64,000 nucleotides of DNA from Phil1 sp040767925. GTDB taxonomy: Bacteria; Bacillota; Clostridia; Christensenellales; CAG-138. Within the stretch, counting starts at the first letter, position 1. Each line of letters opens with the position of its first letter. The stretch covers positions 1,426,001-1,490,000 of the forward strand of contig JAXGNN010000001.1 in NCBI GenBank assembly GCA_040767925.1, written 5' to 3'. Under the pieces are notes generated by a model. It was given only the letters and a program-made list of their open reading frames with translations, ran no database searches and had not been told where the DNA came from. Shown piece by piece: positions 33,323 to 41,888 of this stretch. The translations under genes were made by a program, and so were the position numbers.

Positions 33323-34207
33323 CTATGTTTGTCCCTTTCGCGCGGCCGCGCGCTCGAGGAGCACGTCCGCCGCGAGGCCCGCGGCGACGAGCGCGCCGCC
33401 GACGAGGAGGCGCAAAGAGAACAGGCCGAGCAGCAGGACGTCGATGAGCATGCCGGCGAACACCTGCCCGATGAAGAGCGAGAGCGACAGGCTGAACGCG
33501 GACACCCGCGCGACGGTGTAGTTCAACAGCAGCACCACGCACACGCCCACCATGCCGCCGAAATAAATATAGACGCGCGGCGAGAAGGCGAAGGAGGCGA
33601 GCGCGGGCTCGTTCCGTCCCAACAGCAGGCAGACGGGGACCGCCACCGCGAGGCCGATGAGATAGTTGAAAAGCGTGCTCGCGCGAAGGCTCGTCGCCTC
33701 GGCGAGGCGCGCGTTCAGCGTGCGCGCGATGAGAAGCAGCAGCCCCGCGAACAGGGACGCGGAGACGGCGAGGGCGTCGAACCCGTCGAGCATGGCGGCA
33801 ATGCCCGCGAGCGTGAGCGTGATGCCGACGAGCTTATATCTGTGAAACGGCCTCCTGGGGAGGCCGAACAGGCCGTAATGGTCCATAGCGGCGCCGCCGA
33901 CGCTCTGCGCGAAAAGGCCGAGCGCGAGGAGGGCCGACACGCTGATGCGCCCGAAGGAGAGGTTATTGCAGACGGTGAGGACCACGCCCAGCGCGCCGCC
34001 TAGATAGAGGTACCACGGCGCGCGCTTTAAAAAGGGCTTTTCCTTCGCCAGAAGACAGATCACGCCGATGAGCAGCAGCCCCGCCACATGGATCAGGGCC
34101 GTGGAGGAATAAACGCCGTACTCCTCCATCAGCGCGCCGTTGAGCGCCACCATCCCGGCGATCAGGACGCCCGTGAACAGGGCTAAAAGGGAATGCAACT
34201 CGCCCAC
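33323..34207 (-). CDS. DMT-superfamily transporter of the DUF606/YdcZ type, tandem form
   Basis: The 294-residue product is almost entirely hydrophobic, with about ten helices in two similar halves (LLALFTGVLIAGMVALNGAL and YFGGMVGVCVVLLLNYTVAR). Each half resembles a five-helix YdcZ/DUF606 unit, so this is the fused two-repeat version. Substrate is unknown. It is transcribed alone, with TATAGCATATCC-like AT-rich DNA before the start and no strong promoter seen. Confidence 0.75.
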   Translation of the reverse strand: MGELHSLLALFTGVLIAGMVALNGALMEEYGVYSSTALIHVAGLLLIGVICLLAKEKPFLKRAPWYLYLGGALGVVLTVCNNLSFGRISVSALLALGLFAQSVGGAAMDHYGLFGLPRRPFHRYKLVGITLTLAGIAAMLDGFDALAVSASLFAGLLLLIARTLNARLAEATSLRASTLFNYLIGLAVAVPVCLLLGRNEPALASFAFSPRVYIYFGGMVGVCVVLLLNYTVARVSAFSLSLSLFIGQVFAGMLIDVLLLGLFSLRLLVGGALVAAGLAADVLLERAAARKGQT

Positions 34208-34314
34208 CTCCCGCTTCTATTATAGCATATCCCCCGGTATGGCATATCTTCCGGCTCGGAGCGCGCATGCCCGTTCGGGGAGGAACGGCCCGCCCGCCGC
34301 TTCCTGAAAAGAAA

Positions 34315-34336
34315 GCCCCCGCGATAACACGGGGGC
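34315..34336 (-). terminator. Terminator of the zinc-ribbon membrane protein gene
   Basis: On the minus strand CCCCCG and CGGGGG pair around an 8-base loop and are followed by CTTTCTTTTC, 28 bases past the stop codon. Confidence 0.75.
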
Positions 34337-34363
34337 GGCCTTGCCGGTTTACCGTCAAACGGA

Positions 34364-34804
34364 TTACTTGATGATCTCGATCTTGCCGATGATGGGCAGG
34401 GGCTTCATCTGGCCGTTGCAGACCGCGATGAGCGCCATGATCCAGAACACGAGCTCCACGACATAGAGCAGGAAGCCGATGATGATGGCGGTGGTGACGC
34501 CCGCGAGGATTCCCAAGAGGAACAGGAGCAGCGCCTGGTTGGCCCAGAACTTGTCAAACTCCGTCTTGTCGCCCGCGACGAGCGGGAGGAAGAACAGCAC
34601 CGGGAACACGACCGCGAGTATCGCCATCGTCTTGTTGCCGGCGGCGGCGTTCGCCTGGGGCTGAGCCTGCTGGTAGGTCGTCTGCTGCTGATAGGCGTTC
34701 GCCTGATACTCCTGCTGGACGGGCGGTTCGCTCGGAGCGCCGCAGGAGGGGCAGAACCTTACGCCTTCGTCATACTGCTGGCCGCATTTGGCGCAAAAAG
34801 GCAT
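34364..34804 (-). CDS. Zinc-ribbon protein with DUF4870-like membrane domain
   Basis: The 146-residue product has an N-terminal zinc ribbon with two CxxC pairs (FCAKCGQQYDEGVRFCPSCG, residues 3-22). A Gln/Tyr-rich linker follows (about 28-55). Three membrane helices come next (AILAVVFPVLFFLPL, NQALLLFLLGILAGVT, IIGFLLYVVELVFWIMALI), resembling DUF4870. The function is unknown. GGAGGATTCCATC precedes the ATG on the minus strand. Confidence 0.82.
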   Translation of the reverse strand: MPFCAKCGQQYDEGVRFCPSCGAPSEPPVQQEYQANAYQQQTTYQQAQPQANAAAGNKTMAILAVVFPVLFFLPLVAGDKTEFDKFWANQALLLFLLGILAGVTTAIIIGFLLYVVELVFWIMALIAVCNGQMKPLPIIGKIEIIK

Positions 34805-34957
34805 GATGGAATCCTCCTATAATAATATATGTGCACATGGAATGCAGATTTATTATACAGCACCGCCGCCCTTTTGACAATGCGCGAAGCCGCAAAACCT
34901 CAGGGATAATTCTAATTAATTAACGGGGTACACCGGTTTCCCCGCCCGAGGAAAACG

Positions 34958-35884
34958 TCACACGCTGCCCCGCGCCGTGTAGTACGCGTCGCTCAGATAG
35001 CATTTGGAGAAACGCGCCGCGGTTTTGTTGCCCTTGCAGACGGCGAGGGTCAGGTCGATCGTGTACCACCGGTCGGTTTTGGAATCGTACACGCTGTTCC
35101 ACGCGTGGTAGCCGTTTATTTTGGTGCTGTAGCCCTTGACCAGCTTGCACGGGATGCCCTGCGCGCGGCACATCGCCGCGAAGAGCGAGGCGAAGTCGTA
35201 GCAGACGCCCTTCTTGTTGGACAGGATGCTCGCGGGGTTCGGCGTGTAGCTCGTGATCTGGCCCGAGATGACCTTGTTGGCGAAGTCGTAATCGTATTTG
35301 AAGTTCTTGGCGACGTAGTTGTAGAGGGCGAGTATCTTCGCCTGGTCGCTCCGAAGGTCCTTGCACAGGGAGGCCGCCTTTTTGGAGACGGAGTCGTTCG
35401 CGCTGAAGGAAATCTCCCCGACGCTGCGCAGGTACTGCGGATACGCCGCCCCGGCCGCGCCCGCGGCCGGGCCCGCCGGCGTCGCGGGGCCGATCATCGC
35501 CGTGAAGGACGCCTGCGCGACGGTTACATAGCTGCCGCCCGCCTTCTTGAACAGCGCCGCCGTATATGAGCCGCTGCCCCCGGAAAGCTCGAGCGTGAGG
35601 GTTTTGCCCATGGTGTAGCTGTAGTAGGACCAGCTCCCGCCGTTGAAGCAGATTCCCGCGCGCATCGCGGCGGACGTGCCGTCGCTGTACCGGAGGGTGA
35701 TGTATCCCTGGGAGGCCGTCGCGTAGTCGATGTAGTTTCCGCCGCTGCCGCTTCCGCTCCCGGCTCCCGAAGCTTCCCCGCCCGAGACCGTGAGGTTCGC
35801 GGCCAGCGCGCCCTGCGGCGCGGCGAGCGAGAGCGTGAGGACGAGCGCGAGCAGCAGCGCGCTTCTTTTGATGAGTTTTTTCAC
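34958..35884 (-). CDS. Exported transglutaminase-fold cysteine protein under tandem c-di-GMP riboswitches
   Basis: The 308-residue product has a Sec signal peptide ending AAPQGALAA. A Gly/Ser-rich linker (about residues 40-50) and a beta-rich segment with YSDGTSAAMRAGICF follow. The C-terminal transglutaminase core holds the catalytic Cys in KKGVCYDFASLFAAM (near 225), His in INGYHAWNSVY (near 262) and Asp in WYTIDLT (near 278). Family members act as proteases or peptide crosslinkers. GTG 35884 is the start, with AAAGGA upstream; the frame continues upstream through the riboswitch DNA and I reject that extension. Two GEMM-I aptamers lie in its leader, making c-di-GMP control almost certain. 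It is divergent from wall-anchored surface proteins. Confidence 0.85.
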   Translation of the reverse strand: MKKLIKRSALLLALVLTLSLAAPQGALAANLTVSGGEASGAGSGSGSGGNYIDYATASQGYITLRYSDGTSAAMRAGICFNGGSWSYYSYTMGKTLTLELSGGSGSYTAALFKKAGGSYVTVAQASFTAMIGPATPAGPAAGAAGAAYPQYLRSVGEISFSANDSVSKKAASLCKDLRSDQAKILALYNYVAKNFKYDYDFANKVISGQITSYTPNPASILSNKKGVCYDFASLFAAMCRAQGIPCKLVKGYSTKINGYHAWNSVYDSKTDRWYTIDLTLAVCKGNKTAARFSKCYLSDAYYTARGSV

Positions 35885-35909
35885 AGGGTAAATTCCTTTC
35901 TCCAAATTC

Positions 35910-35983
35910 GGCAGCTGGCTGTCCTGCGCCCTAAGGCGTTTAGACCCTGTAGCTTTGCGGCGCCGCCTTTCGGCGGCTGTGCC
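35910..35983 (-). promoter_or_regulatory. c-di-GMP-I (GEMM-I) riboswitch, gene-proximal copy
   Basis: Read on the minus strand this has the GEMM-I core: a 5' GGCAC strand, P1b hairpin GCCGCCGAAAGGCGGC with a GNRA tetraloop, the invariant CGCAAAGCUACAGGGUCUAA, then a second hairpin (ACGCCUUAGGGCGCAGG) and closing CAGCCAGCUGCC. It ends 25 bases before the GTG of the transglutaminase gene, close to its ribosome site, so translational control is possible. It differs from the distal copy at 4 of 74 positions. Confidence 0.92.
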
Positions 35984-36057
35984 CTTTCGTCCGGGGAAAT
36001 CCCCCGCGCTGTCCGGAACCTTCCTTAATTTTGAGATAACAAAAAGGACCTCGTTTC

Positions 36058-36131
36058 GGCAACTGGCTGTCCTGCGCACTAAGGCGTTTAGACCCTGTAG
36101 CTTTGCGACGCCGCCTTTCGGCGGGTGTGCC
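36058..36131 (-). promoter_or_regulatory. c-di-GMP-I (GEMM-I) riboswitch, distal copy
   Basis: This is a second full GEMM-I aptamer, 148 bases upstream of the first in the same orientation: P1 CGGCA/UGCCG, P1b CCGCCGAAAGGCGG, and core CGCAAAGCUACAGGGUCUAA. Just after it on the minus strand GAGGTCC is followed by TTTTT, and AGGAC inside the aptamer could pair with GTCCT there as a weak terminator. If real, ligand binding would favour read-through. That mechanism is tentative. Confidence 0.92.
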
Positions 36132-36427
36132 GGTTCGTCGGGCTTCTCCGAACGGTTCGTTTATTCCAATCACATTATAGTTACATTCTCCATTATTTGT
36201 CAACATATATTATGTAATATTATAGGAAATGTGTGGAAAAACGGCGATAAGTTTAAAAAAAACGCGCCGGTTTTAAAAAAGCCGAAAAAAAATCCGTTCG
36301 GGGGGTATTTTTGTAACTGCGGTGTAACTCGGCCTTGTTATAATCTGAGCATAAAGTACGGGAAAAATGGTTTAACGCGTAAAACAAGAACCAAAGACAT
36401 GTGCAAATCTAGCAAGGGGGATAGAAT
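36132..36427. other. Divergent regulatory intergenic region
   Basis: This AT-rich DNA lies between the riboswitch leader (minus strand) and the large surface-protein gene (plus strand). It holds the TGTAAC direct-repeat promoter annotated separately. I see no gene or small ORF with a ribosome site in it. Confidence 0.6.
36312..36344 (+). promoter_or_regulatory. Activator-type promoter with 11-bp TGTAAC repeats (large surface protein)
   Basis: TGTAAC at 36312-36317 and again at 36323-36328 (11-bp period) precede an extended -10, TGTTATAAT, with TATAAT at 36339-36344. There is no -35 consensus; the repeats occupy that place, as at promoters activated by OmpR/PhoB-type response regulators. The next surface-protein gene has the same layout with identical spacing. 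Confidence 0.7.
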
Positions 36428-39400
36428 ATGAACACCAGGAGCTTTTCTACGAAACTGCTCGCGCTCGTCATCGCCTTTTTAATGGTGATGTCGGTTGCGA
36501 GTGTTGCGTTTGCGGAGCGGTCAGAGACCACCACGGACGTTCGATATTTTCTTACGGATGACGCTTACGACGACGGGGACGGGAGCCCATACGGTTCTGC
36601 CCAGATCCAGTTGGCGGACGAGGGAACCAGCATAACGCGTACGATAACCATGCCCGCCGCGCCCACGAGAAGCGGGTATGCGTTTAACGGCTTCCATGTT
36701 TATATGAATGGAAGCCGGCAGCACAGCAACGTGCCGGCGGGAGCCAGCGTAAGCGTTACGATCACAAGAAGGTACACCAGCAGCGATTGGCGCTATGTCG
36801 ATGCCGTCGCCCAATGGACGCAACTGCCTGCCGTGGACACCACGGCTTCGGTCAGCTTCTACAACAACGGCACGTCGTCCTCCCCGTATACCACCGGCGG
36901 CGGCACGTCGTCCGTCACCCCCGGCACCGGCACGAGCGCGACGGTGAGCGTCACGATGAAATCGGCACCTAGCCGCAGCGGGTATACGTTCAGGGGATTC
37001 AACGTGTATCTCGGCAGCAAGACGGGCACGCAAGTCGCGGCTCTCGTGGCCGCCGGCGCAACCATTCAGGTGACGCTGACCAGGAGCAGCACGAGCGTCA
37101 ATTGGCCGGACATTTTTGTGGTCGGCCAGTGGCTCTACAACAGCTACGATCATATCGATATCCGCATCAACGGAAACTTCAGCGTGACTGTCGGCGGAAG
37201 TCAGATGAACATCCGCGGCGAGGTGCAGACGCCGATTTCGGTCACGCATCCCGGCGGGACGATCAGCATCTCCGGCTCGGCGAGCAGCACGAGCGGCGAG
37301 TATGAATACAGAAGGACGAATTATAACATTTCCAATTCTTATTCGCCCTCCCAGTTCAAGATCACCGCGACCGTCGTTCTGAACGCTGCGGACCTCGCCG
37401 CCGTATGTACGGCTGCGGGCATCACGCTCGAGCAGCTCGTCGCGGCGAATACCAACCTCACGCTCACTTCCTCGCGGTATGTGCTGAGCGTGCAGAATTA
37501 TATCCCCACCGCCAACGTCTGCACGGGCGGCCAGGGCGCGGGCGGCACCGCGACTGGCTACGACTTCGAGATCAGCTCGACCGACGTGCTCAACGTTCTC
37601 ACGCATGATGTGATCTTCCATACCGTGCTTGACGGCGAAGGCAAGGGCGGCAAGCTTGCCAAGGCGGGCGACCCCTTTGTTGGTTATGAGAATGTCGAAT
37701 ACCTACATAACCTCCCCTCCGTCGCCTTCCCCGCGCGTCCCTCGACGAGCGCGGATGCGGGCTACACCTTCCGCGGGTGGTCTTCCTCGGAGACCGTATT
37801 TACCCCGGTAACCACGTGGCCTTCGACGATCAATCAGGACTACCACTTCTATGCGTGGTGGACGAAGAACACTTCGGCCGTCACACACTATACCGTCAAC
37901 TACAGCGTGACGAACACGTTCGGCGCGACGCTCGGCACGTTTGACGCCCAGCAAACGGGAAGCGCTCCGCTAAACGCGCAGAACCTGCCCAGCGTACCTG
38001 CGGGTTACACGATCACCGGATGGACGGTCGGCAGCTCGAACTACGCGGGCGGCGCGGCGCTGCCTTGGGGCACGGAGCCCGACAGCAGCGAGGAGAAGCT
38101 CGAGGGTGGGGTGTATGTGACCCATAGCTACTACACGCTCAGCGCGAGCGCAGTGGTGGCGAAGAACGGCTCCGTCACCACCTATGTCTTCAACGTGGAT
38201 TACTATGTTGACGGCGTCAAGAGCGGCGCTACGGACACCCAGGCCTTGACCAGCAACAATCCCACGCTGGAACTTCGCGGCAATCCCACCGTCGATTCCG
38301 GCCGTGAATTCCTCGGATGGGATGCAACGACCCTGGACTGGGCGAACCCCGACGCGACCGGGTCTGCAGGCCCGTTCGTGAACGCCCAGGGACTGTGGGA
38401 GACCCGCATCACAAAGAATCTGCGCATCGACGGCGAAACCGCGCGGATTGAAGAAGTAAACGTCTACACGCTGACCTTCGAAAAAGGTTCCTATGCGGCT
38501 GCTTCCGTGCCCGGTCCGATAACGCTGACCGGCGCCGAACCGGCGGTTGGAACCAACGTGGCGACGCTTGCGGATTATCACTTCACCGGCTGGACGCCGA
38601 GCACCCTCGTTTATGAAAAAGTGGGCGCGCCCGCGCGTGTCGTTTCCGGCACAACCGGGAACAAAGTTGTGACCTATACCCAGCAGTGGGCCGAGTCGGT
38701 TACGCCGCTGTTTATCCCCGTCGAGAACAGGTACCTGTTCAACGTGACCTATACGGTGGACGGCACTGATCAGCTTGATCTGAAACAGGAGAACGTATCG
38801 GGCAGCAGCGCCAACGACGGTCCGGCGATCGCGGCGAAGCTCGCAAACACTGCGAGCGCGATCTTCTTCGGATGGTATAAGGACAGCGCTTTGGTCAGCA
38901 GCATCGACTGGAGCGCGGTGACCGGCAGCACCGACAGCGGCGCGCTGATCGACGGCAAGTGGGTGATCACCACCACCAAGAGCGTGGCGCTCACGGGCAG
39001 CTTCTCCACAATCCGGTACGCGAACGTCTACAAGTACAATCTCTCCTTCGTGAGCCCCATCCCCGGCGCGACGCTGCCCTTCAGCATCGTCAGAGCGGAT
39101 GCCGCGCCCGGCATCCCCGGAGCGGGCAGCGTAACCGCGCCTTCGGGCTACCGGTTCACGGGGTGGAACCCGTCGACCATCGACTGGGGCACCGCGGTGC
39201 TGTACGATACGGTCACCTCGGAAGACGGAACGCTGGTCACCTCCTATTATGAGTACACGGCGATCCTGACCGCCCAGTTCGTCCAGACCGACACCGCGTC
39301 GGTGTACACGCTGCACTATGACATCACCCCCGCGGTCGACGGCCAGCCCGAAGATCCGGCGGATCAGACCGGCAGCGCGGAGATTATCCCGAACGCCGTC

Positions 39401-39994
39401 GTCTCCCTCGAGAACTACAACTTCTCCGGCTGGACGCTCGCGGGCCAAGGCTGGGTGAAGGTCAACGAGGCGACCAACACGGTCGACGGCATTGAGGTCA
39501 CGACTTCCTACTACGAAGCCACGGCGGTCGGCTATTTCACCCAGATGCAGATCAACGAGACGACGCTCTACAGCCTCATCTACGAGGGCTATGTCAGCGG
39601 CTGCATCTTCTGGCCGGACAACGTGATCGGATCCGGGACGCAGCCCACCCTCGCGGGCGCGCCTTACCTCTCCGGCTACCTCTTCACGGGCTGGACTCCC
39701 GGCACGCTGGATTGGAGCAAGGGCACCGTAACCGTGGTCGATGTGGTCATCACTCCCGAGGAGGGTGCGCCCTACATCCAGAGGACCATCACCAACACGA
39801 TCACTGTCCGAGGCAGCTTCGTACCGGAGAACGTGCCCATCCCGACCCCGACCCCCGAGATCCCGCTGGGTTCCCCCTCGACGGGCGGGAACGACCTTGC
39901 CGGCTTTGCGGCGGTGCTCGCGGCCCTCGGCGCGGTGATCGGAACCGCTGCGGCAGGCCTGAAGCGCAGGAGCCGCCGGCAGGAGGAAGAATAA
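36428..39994 (+). CDS. Large wall-anchored surface protein with GW-type repeats and SPSTG sorting signal
   Basis: The 1188-residue product has a Sec signal peptide (to about residue 30, VASVAFAE). About ten repeating modules follow, each marked by an F-x-G-W/F core (AFNGFHVY, TFRGFNVY, TFRGWSSS, HFTGWTPST, RFTGWNPST, LFTGWTPGT), resembling Listeria-Bacteroides/InlB B-type repeats. A Pro-rich spacer (IPTPTPEIPLG) and a C-terminal sorting signal close it: SPSTGG, hydrophobic helix, then KRRSRR. It is probably a sortase-anchored adhesin. AAGGGGG precedes the ATG. No sortase gene is in the window. The ligand is unknown. Confidence 0.88.
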   Translation: MNTRSFSTKLLALVIAFLMVMSVASVAFAERSETTTDVRYFLTDDAYDDGDGSPYGSAQIQLADEGTSITRTITMPAAPTRSGYAFNGFHVYMNGSRQHSNVPAGASVSVTITRRYTSSDWRYVDAVAQWTQLPAVDTTASVSFYNNGTSSSPYTTGGGTSSVTPGTGTSATVSVTMKSAPSRSGYTFRGFNVYLGSKTGTQVAALVAAGATIQVTLTRSSTSVNWPDIFVVGQWLYNSYDHIDIRINGNFSVTVGGSQMNIRGEVQTPISVTHPGGTISISGSASSTSGEYEYRRTNYNISNSYSPSQFKITATVVLNAADLAAVCTAAGITLEQLVAANTNLTLTSSRYVLSVQNYIPTANVCTGGQGAGGTATGYDFEISSTDVLNVLTHDVIFHTVLDGEGKGGKLAKAGDPFVGYENVEYLHNLPSVAFPARPSTSADAGYTFRGWSSSETVFTPVTTWPSTINQDYHFYAWWTKNTSAVTHYTVNYSVTNTFGATLGTFDAQQTGSAPLNAQNLPSVPAGYTITGWTVGSSNYAGGAALPWGTEPDSSEEKLEGGVYVTHSYYTLSASAVVAKNGSVTTYVFNVDYYVDGVKSGATDTQALTSNNPTLELRGNPTVDSGREFLGWDATTLDWANPDATGSAGPFVNAQGLWETRITKNLRIDGETARIEEVNVYTLTFEKGSYAAASVPGPITLTGAEPAVGTNVATLADYHFTGWTPSTLVYEKVGAPARVVSGTTGNKVVTYTQQWAESVTPLFIPVENRYLFNVTYTVDGTDQLDLKQENVSGSSANDGPAIAAKLANTASAIFFGWYKDSALVSSIDWSAVTGSTDSGALIDGKWVITTTKSVALTGSFSTIRYANVYKYNLSFVSPIPGATLPFSIVRADAAPGIPGAGSVTAPSGYRFTGWNPSTIDWGTAVLYDTVTSEDGTLVTSYYEYTAILTAQFVQTDTASVYTLHYDITPAVDGQPEDPADQTGSAEIIPNAVVSLENYNFSGWTLAGQGWVKVNEATNTVDGIEVTTSYYEATAVGYFTQMQINETTLYSLIYEGYVSGCIFWPDNVIGSGTQPTLAGAPYLSGYLFTGWTPGTLDWSKGTVTVVDVVITPEEGAPYIQRTITNTITVRGSFVPENVPIPTPTPEIPLGSPSTGGNDLAGFAAVLAALGAVIGTAAAGLKRRSRRQEEE

Positions 39995-40021
39995 ACTTCT
40001 AAAAGCAACTCAACAGCAGAT

Positions 40022-40052
40022 GGGAGCGGCCGAAAGGTCGCTCCCCCTTTTT
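40022..40052 (+). terminator. Intrinsic terminator after the large surface-protein gene
   Basis: GGGAGCGGCC-GAAA-GGTCGCTCCC followed by CCTTTTT. An almost identical hairpin ends the next gene (41659-41687), suggesting the gene and its terminator were duplicated together. Confidence 0.92.
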
Positions 40053-40171
40053 CCGCGAAGGAATGCACTGCCGCGCAACAAAACAAGGTCACCACCCGGA
40101 AGAAAGCCGCATGCGGCGGCCTTCCCTGAAAATATTACGTTTGGAATAAAAAAGCGAAAAATAAGCCGTTT

Positions 40172-40204
40172 TGTAACCGTCGCGTAACTGCCAGCTGCTA
40201 TACT
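40172..40204 (+). promoter_or_regulatory. Activator-type promoter with 11-bp TGTAAC repeats (second surface protein)
   Basis: TGTAAC at 40172-40177 and CGTAAC at 40183-40188 are 11 bp apart. The -10 TATACT (40199-40204) is preceded by TG (40196-40197). Distances between both repeats and the -10 are identical to those at 36312-36344. Confidence 0.7.
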
Positions 40205-40315
40205 TGCGCTGTAGCGTTTGAAAACGATTGATACGAACTTTTCTCAACTGCCTTTCCCGGCCGACCTGACAGGCGCATGCCTGAAGACAGAAAACACAAA
40301 AGGGGGAACAGAATT

Positions 40316-41638
40316 ATGAGATCGAGGAGCATCATTACCAAGATTGCCGCGCTTGCCGTCATCTTTATCCTGATGATGTCCATAGCGGGGGTGGCGCTTG
40401 CCGCCGGTACGCAGTCGACCGTACATTACCTGCTGGACGGCGGGACCCTGGCGGGCGACGACAGCCAGGATATCGCCGTGGAAAACATCAAGACTGCCGC
40501 TCCGTTTACGCAATCGGGTACGATCACGTTCACGCTGCCCGGCTCCGGCTCCGTGACGAAGCACGGCTTCGCCCTTTCGGGATGGCTGATCGGCGATGAG
40601 GTTTACCCGGCCGGCACGACCGTCACGATCACCGTATACAGGATCTGGGCGCTCCAGTGGACCGACTGGAACGACGTCCTCGCGCTCGCGGTGTGGCTGC
40701 CCGCTTCAAGCAGCTATAAGTACAGCCTCTCCTTCTCGAGCGCCGTCCCCGGCGCGACGCTTCCCGCCGACATCGTCCGGGCCGATTCCGCGCCCGGCAT
40801 CCCGGATGCGGCGGACGTGAGCGCGCCCGAGAACTATCTATTTAGCGGCTGGGGAGTCGAGAGCATCGACTGGGGTTCGCCGGTCTGGTACGAAACCGCA
40901 ATCGCGCCGGACTACCGCTCCGCCACCTTATACTATGAGTACAGCGCGACGCTGGTTGCGCAGTTCTTGCCGATCCAGAGCAGGGCGGTCTATACGCTGC
41001 ACTACGATATCCTAGACGAGTCCGACGATCCCGCCTCCGAGGGGCCGAGCGACAGCCCGATCATCCCGAGCGCTTCCGTATTTTGCCCCGACGACTGCTA
41101 TTTTTCCGGCTGGAGCCTGAGAGAGCCCGGCTGGGAAAAGGTCGATGAAAAGAATGAAACCATCGAGGGCGTTGTGGTTGTCACCTCCTACTATGAGGCC
41201 ACGGCCGAAGGCTTTTTCTCCGACATACCGGTCGAGACGAGGGCGCTCTACAACCTTCGCTATGTGGGCTATTATGCCGACGGCGCGCTCTTCTGGCCCG
41301 ATGACGTGGTTGATTCCGGAACGCAGCCTGCGCTCGCGGGCACACCTTATCGCGAGGGATACGTCTTTAGCGGCTGGAAGCCCGGCACGCTCGACTGGTC
41401 CAAGGCCGTCGTCCAGGTAAGCTCCGAGACGATCGGGGAAGGGAGCCAGGCTTACATCCTTCTCACCACGCGTTATACGATCACGGTCGAGGGGAGCTTC
41501 TCGCCGGAGGGTGAGCTTCCGGTCGGAGCGCCCCAGACGGGCGGGGAAAGCCTTGCCGGCTTCGCGGCTGCGCTCGCGCTTCTCGGCGCGGCGGCAGCGG
41601 CCTGCGCGGCCTTCAGGCGCAGGACGACCGGCAGGTAA
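40316..41638 (+). CDS. Wall-anchored surface protein, short paralogue (APQTG signal)
   Basis: The 440-residue product is a shortened relative of the preceding 1188-residue protein. It has a signal peptide (MMSIAGVALAAG) and a first domain with FALSGWLIG. Three modules then align with the last third of the large protein, for example PGATLPADIVRADSAPGIP, TSYYEATAEGFFS and SGTQPALAGTPY. The C-terminal sorting signal is APQTGG, a hydrophobic helix and FRRRTTGR. ATG 40316 has AGGGGGAACAG upstream; the frame before it is untranslated leader. It probably has the same localisation as, and shares regulation with, the large paralogue. Confidence 0.88.
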   Translation: MRSRSIITKIAALAVIFILMMSIAGVALAAGTQSTVHYLLDGGTLAGDDSQDIAVENIKTAAPFTQSGTITFTLPGSGSVTKHGFALSGWLIGDEVYPAGTTVTITVYRIWALQWTDWNDVLALAVWLPASSSYKYSLSFSSAVPGATLPADIVRADSAPGIPDAADVSAPENYLFSGWGVESIDWGSPVWYETAIAPDYRSATLYYEYSATLVAQFLPIQSRAVYTLHYDILDESDDPASEGPSDSPIIPSASVFCPDDCYFSGWSLREPGWEKVDEKNETIEGVVVVTSYYEATAEGFFSDIPVETRALYNLRYVGYYADGALFWPDDVVDSGTQPALAGTPYREGYVFSGWKPGTLDWSKAVVQVSSETIGEGSQAYILLTTRYTITVEGSFSPEGELPVGAPQTGGESLAGFAAALALLGAAAAACAAFRRRTTGR

Positions 41639-41658
41639 ACATCGTGAAACAGCAACGC

Positions 41659-41687
41659 GGGAGCGGCCGAAAGGCCGCTCCCTTTTT
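41659..41687 (+). terminator. Intrinsic terminator after the short surface-protein paralogue
   Basis: A perfect 10-bp stem, GGGAGCGGCC/GGCCGCTCCC, with a GAAA loop and TTTTT tail; near-identical to the terminator at 40022. Confidence 0.95.
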
Positions 41688-41888
41688 ATCCGGATTTGCT
41701 CCCAGCCTGCCGCGTGTGCCGCAAAAAAACTAGTTCTGTCGAATCCTAACATATTATTAAAAAGCCGTAATAATTTTAATAGCATGAGAAATACTCAATG
41801 CTGTGATGTGGCTGTTTGGAAACCGACGGCGGCGTCACCCGCCGGGGAATGCCCGGCGAACACGCGTGAACTGAAAGGAGTTAGGAAA

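Larger units (their letters stand above)
39995..40315 (+). other. Intergenic region between paralogous surface-protein genes
   Basis: It contains the terminator at 40022 and the TGTAAC-repeat promoter at 40172. The rest shows no gene or recognised RNA. Confidence 0.6.

Noticed and set aside
34911..34924. TAATTAATTAAC near the transglutaminase 3' end as a third GTTAATTAAC operator
   Set aside because: The first palindrome base differs and it lies at a gene end with no promoter beside it, so it is probably chance.
35885..36079. N-terminal extension of the transglutaminase frame upstream of GTG 35884
   Set aside because: It would translate the gene-proximal c-di-GMP riboswitch; the signal peptide begins at GTG 35884, with AAAGGA just upstream.
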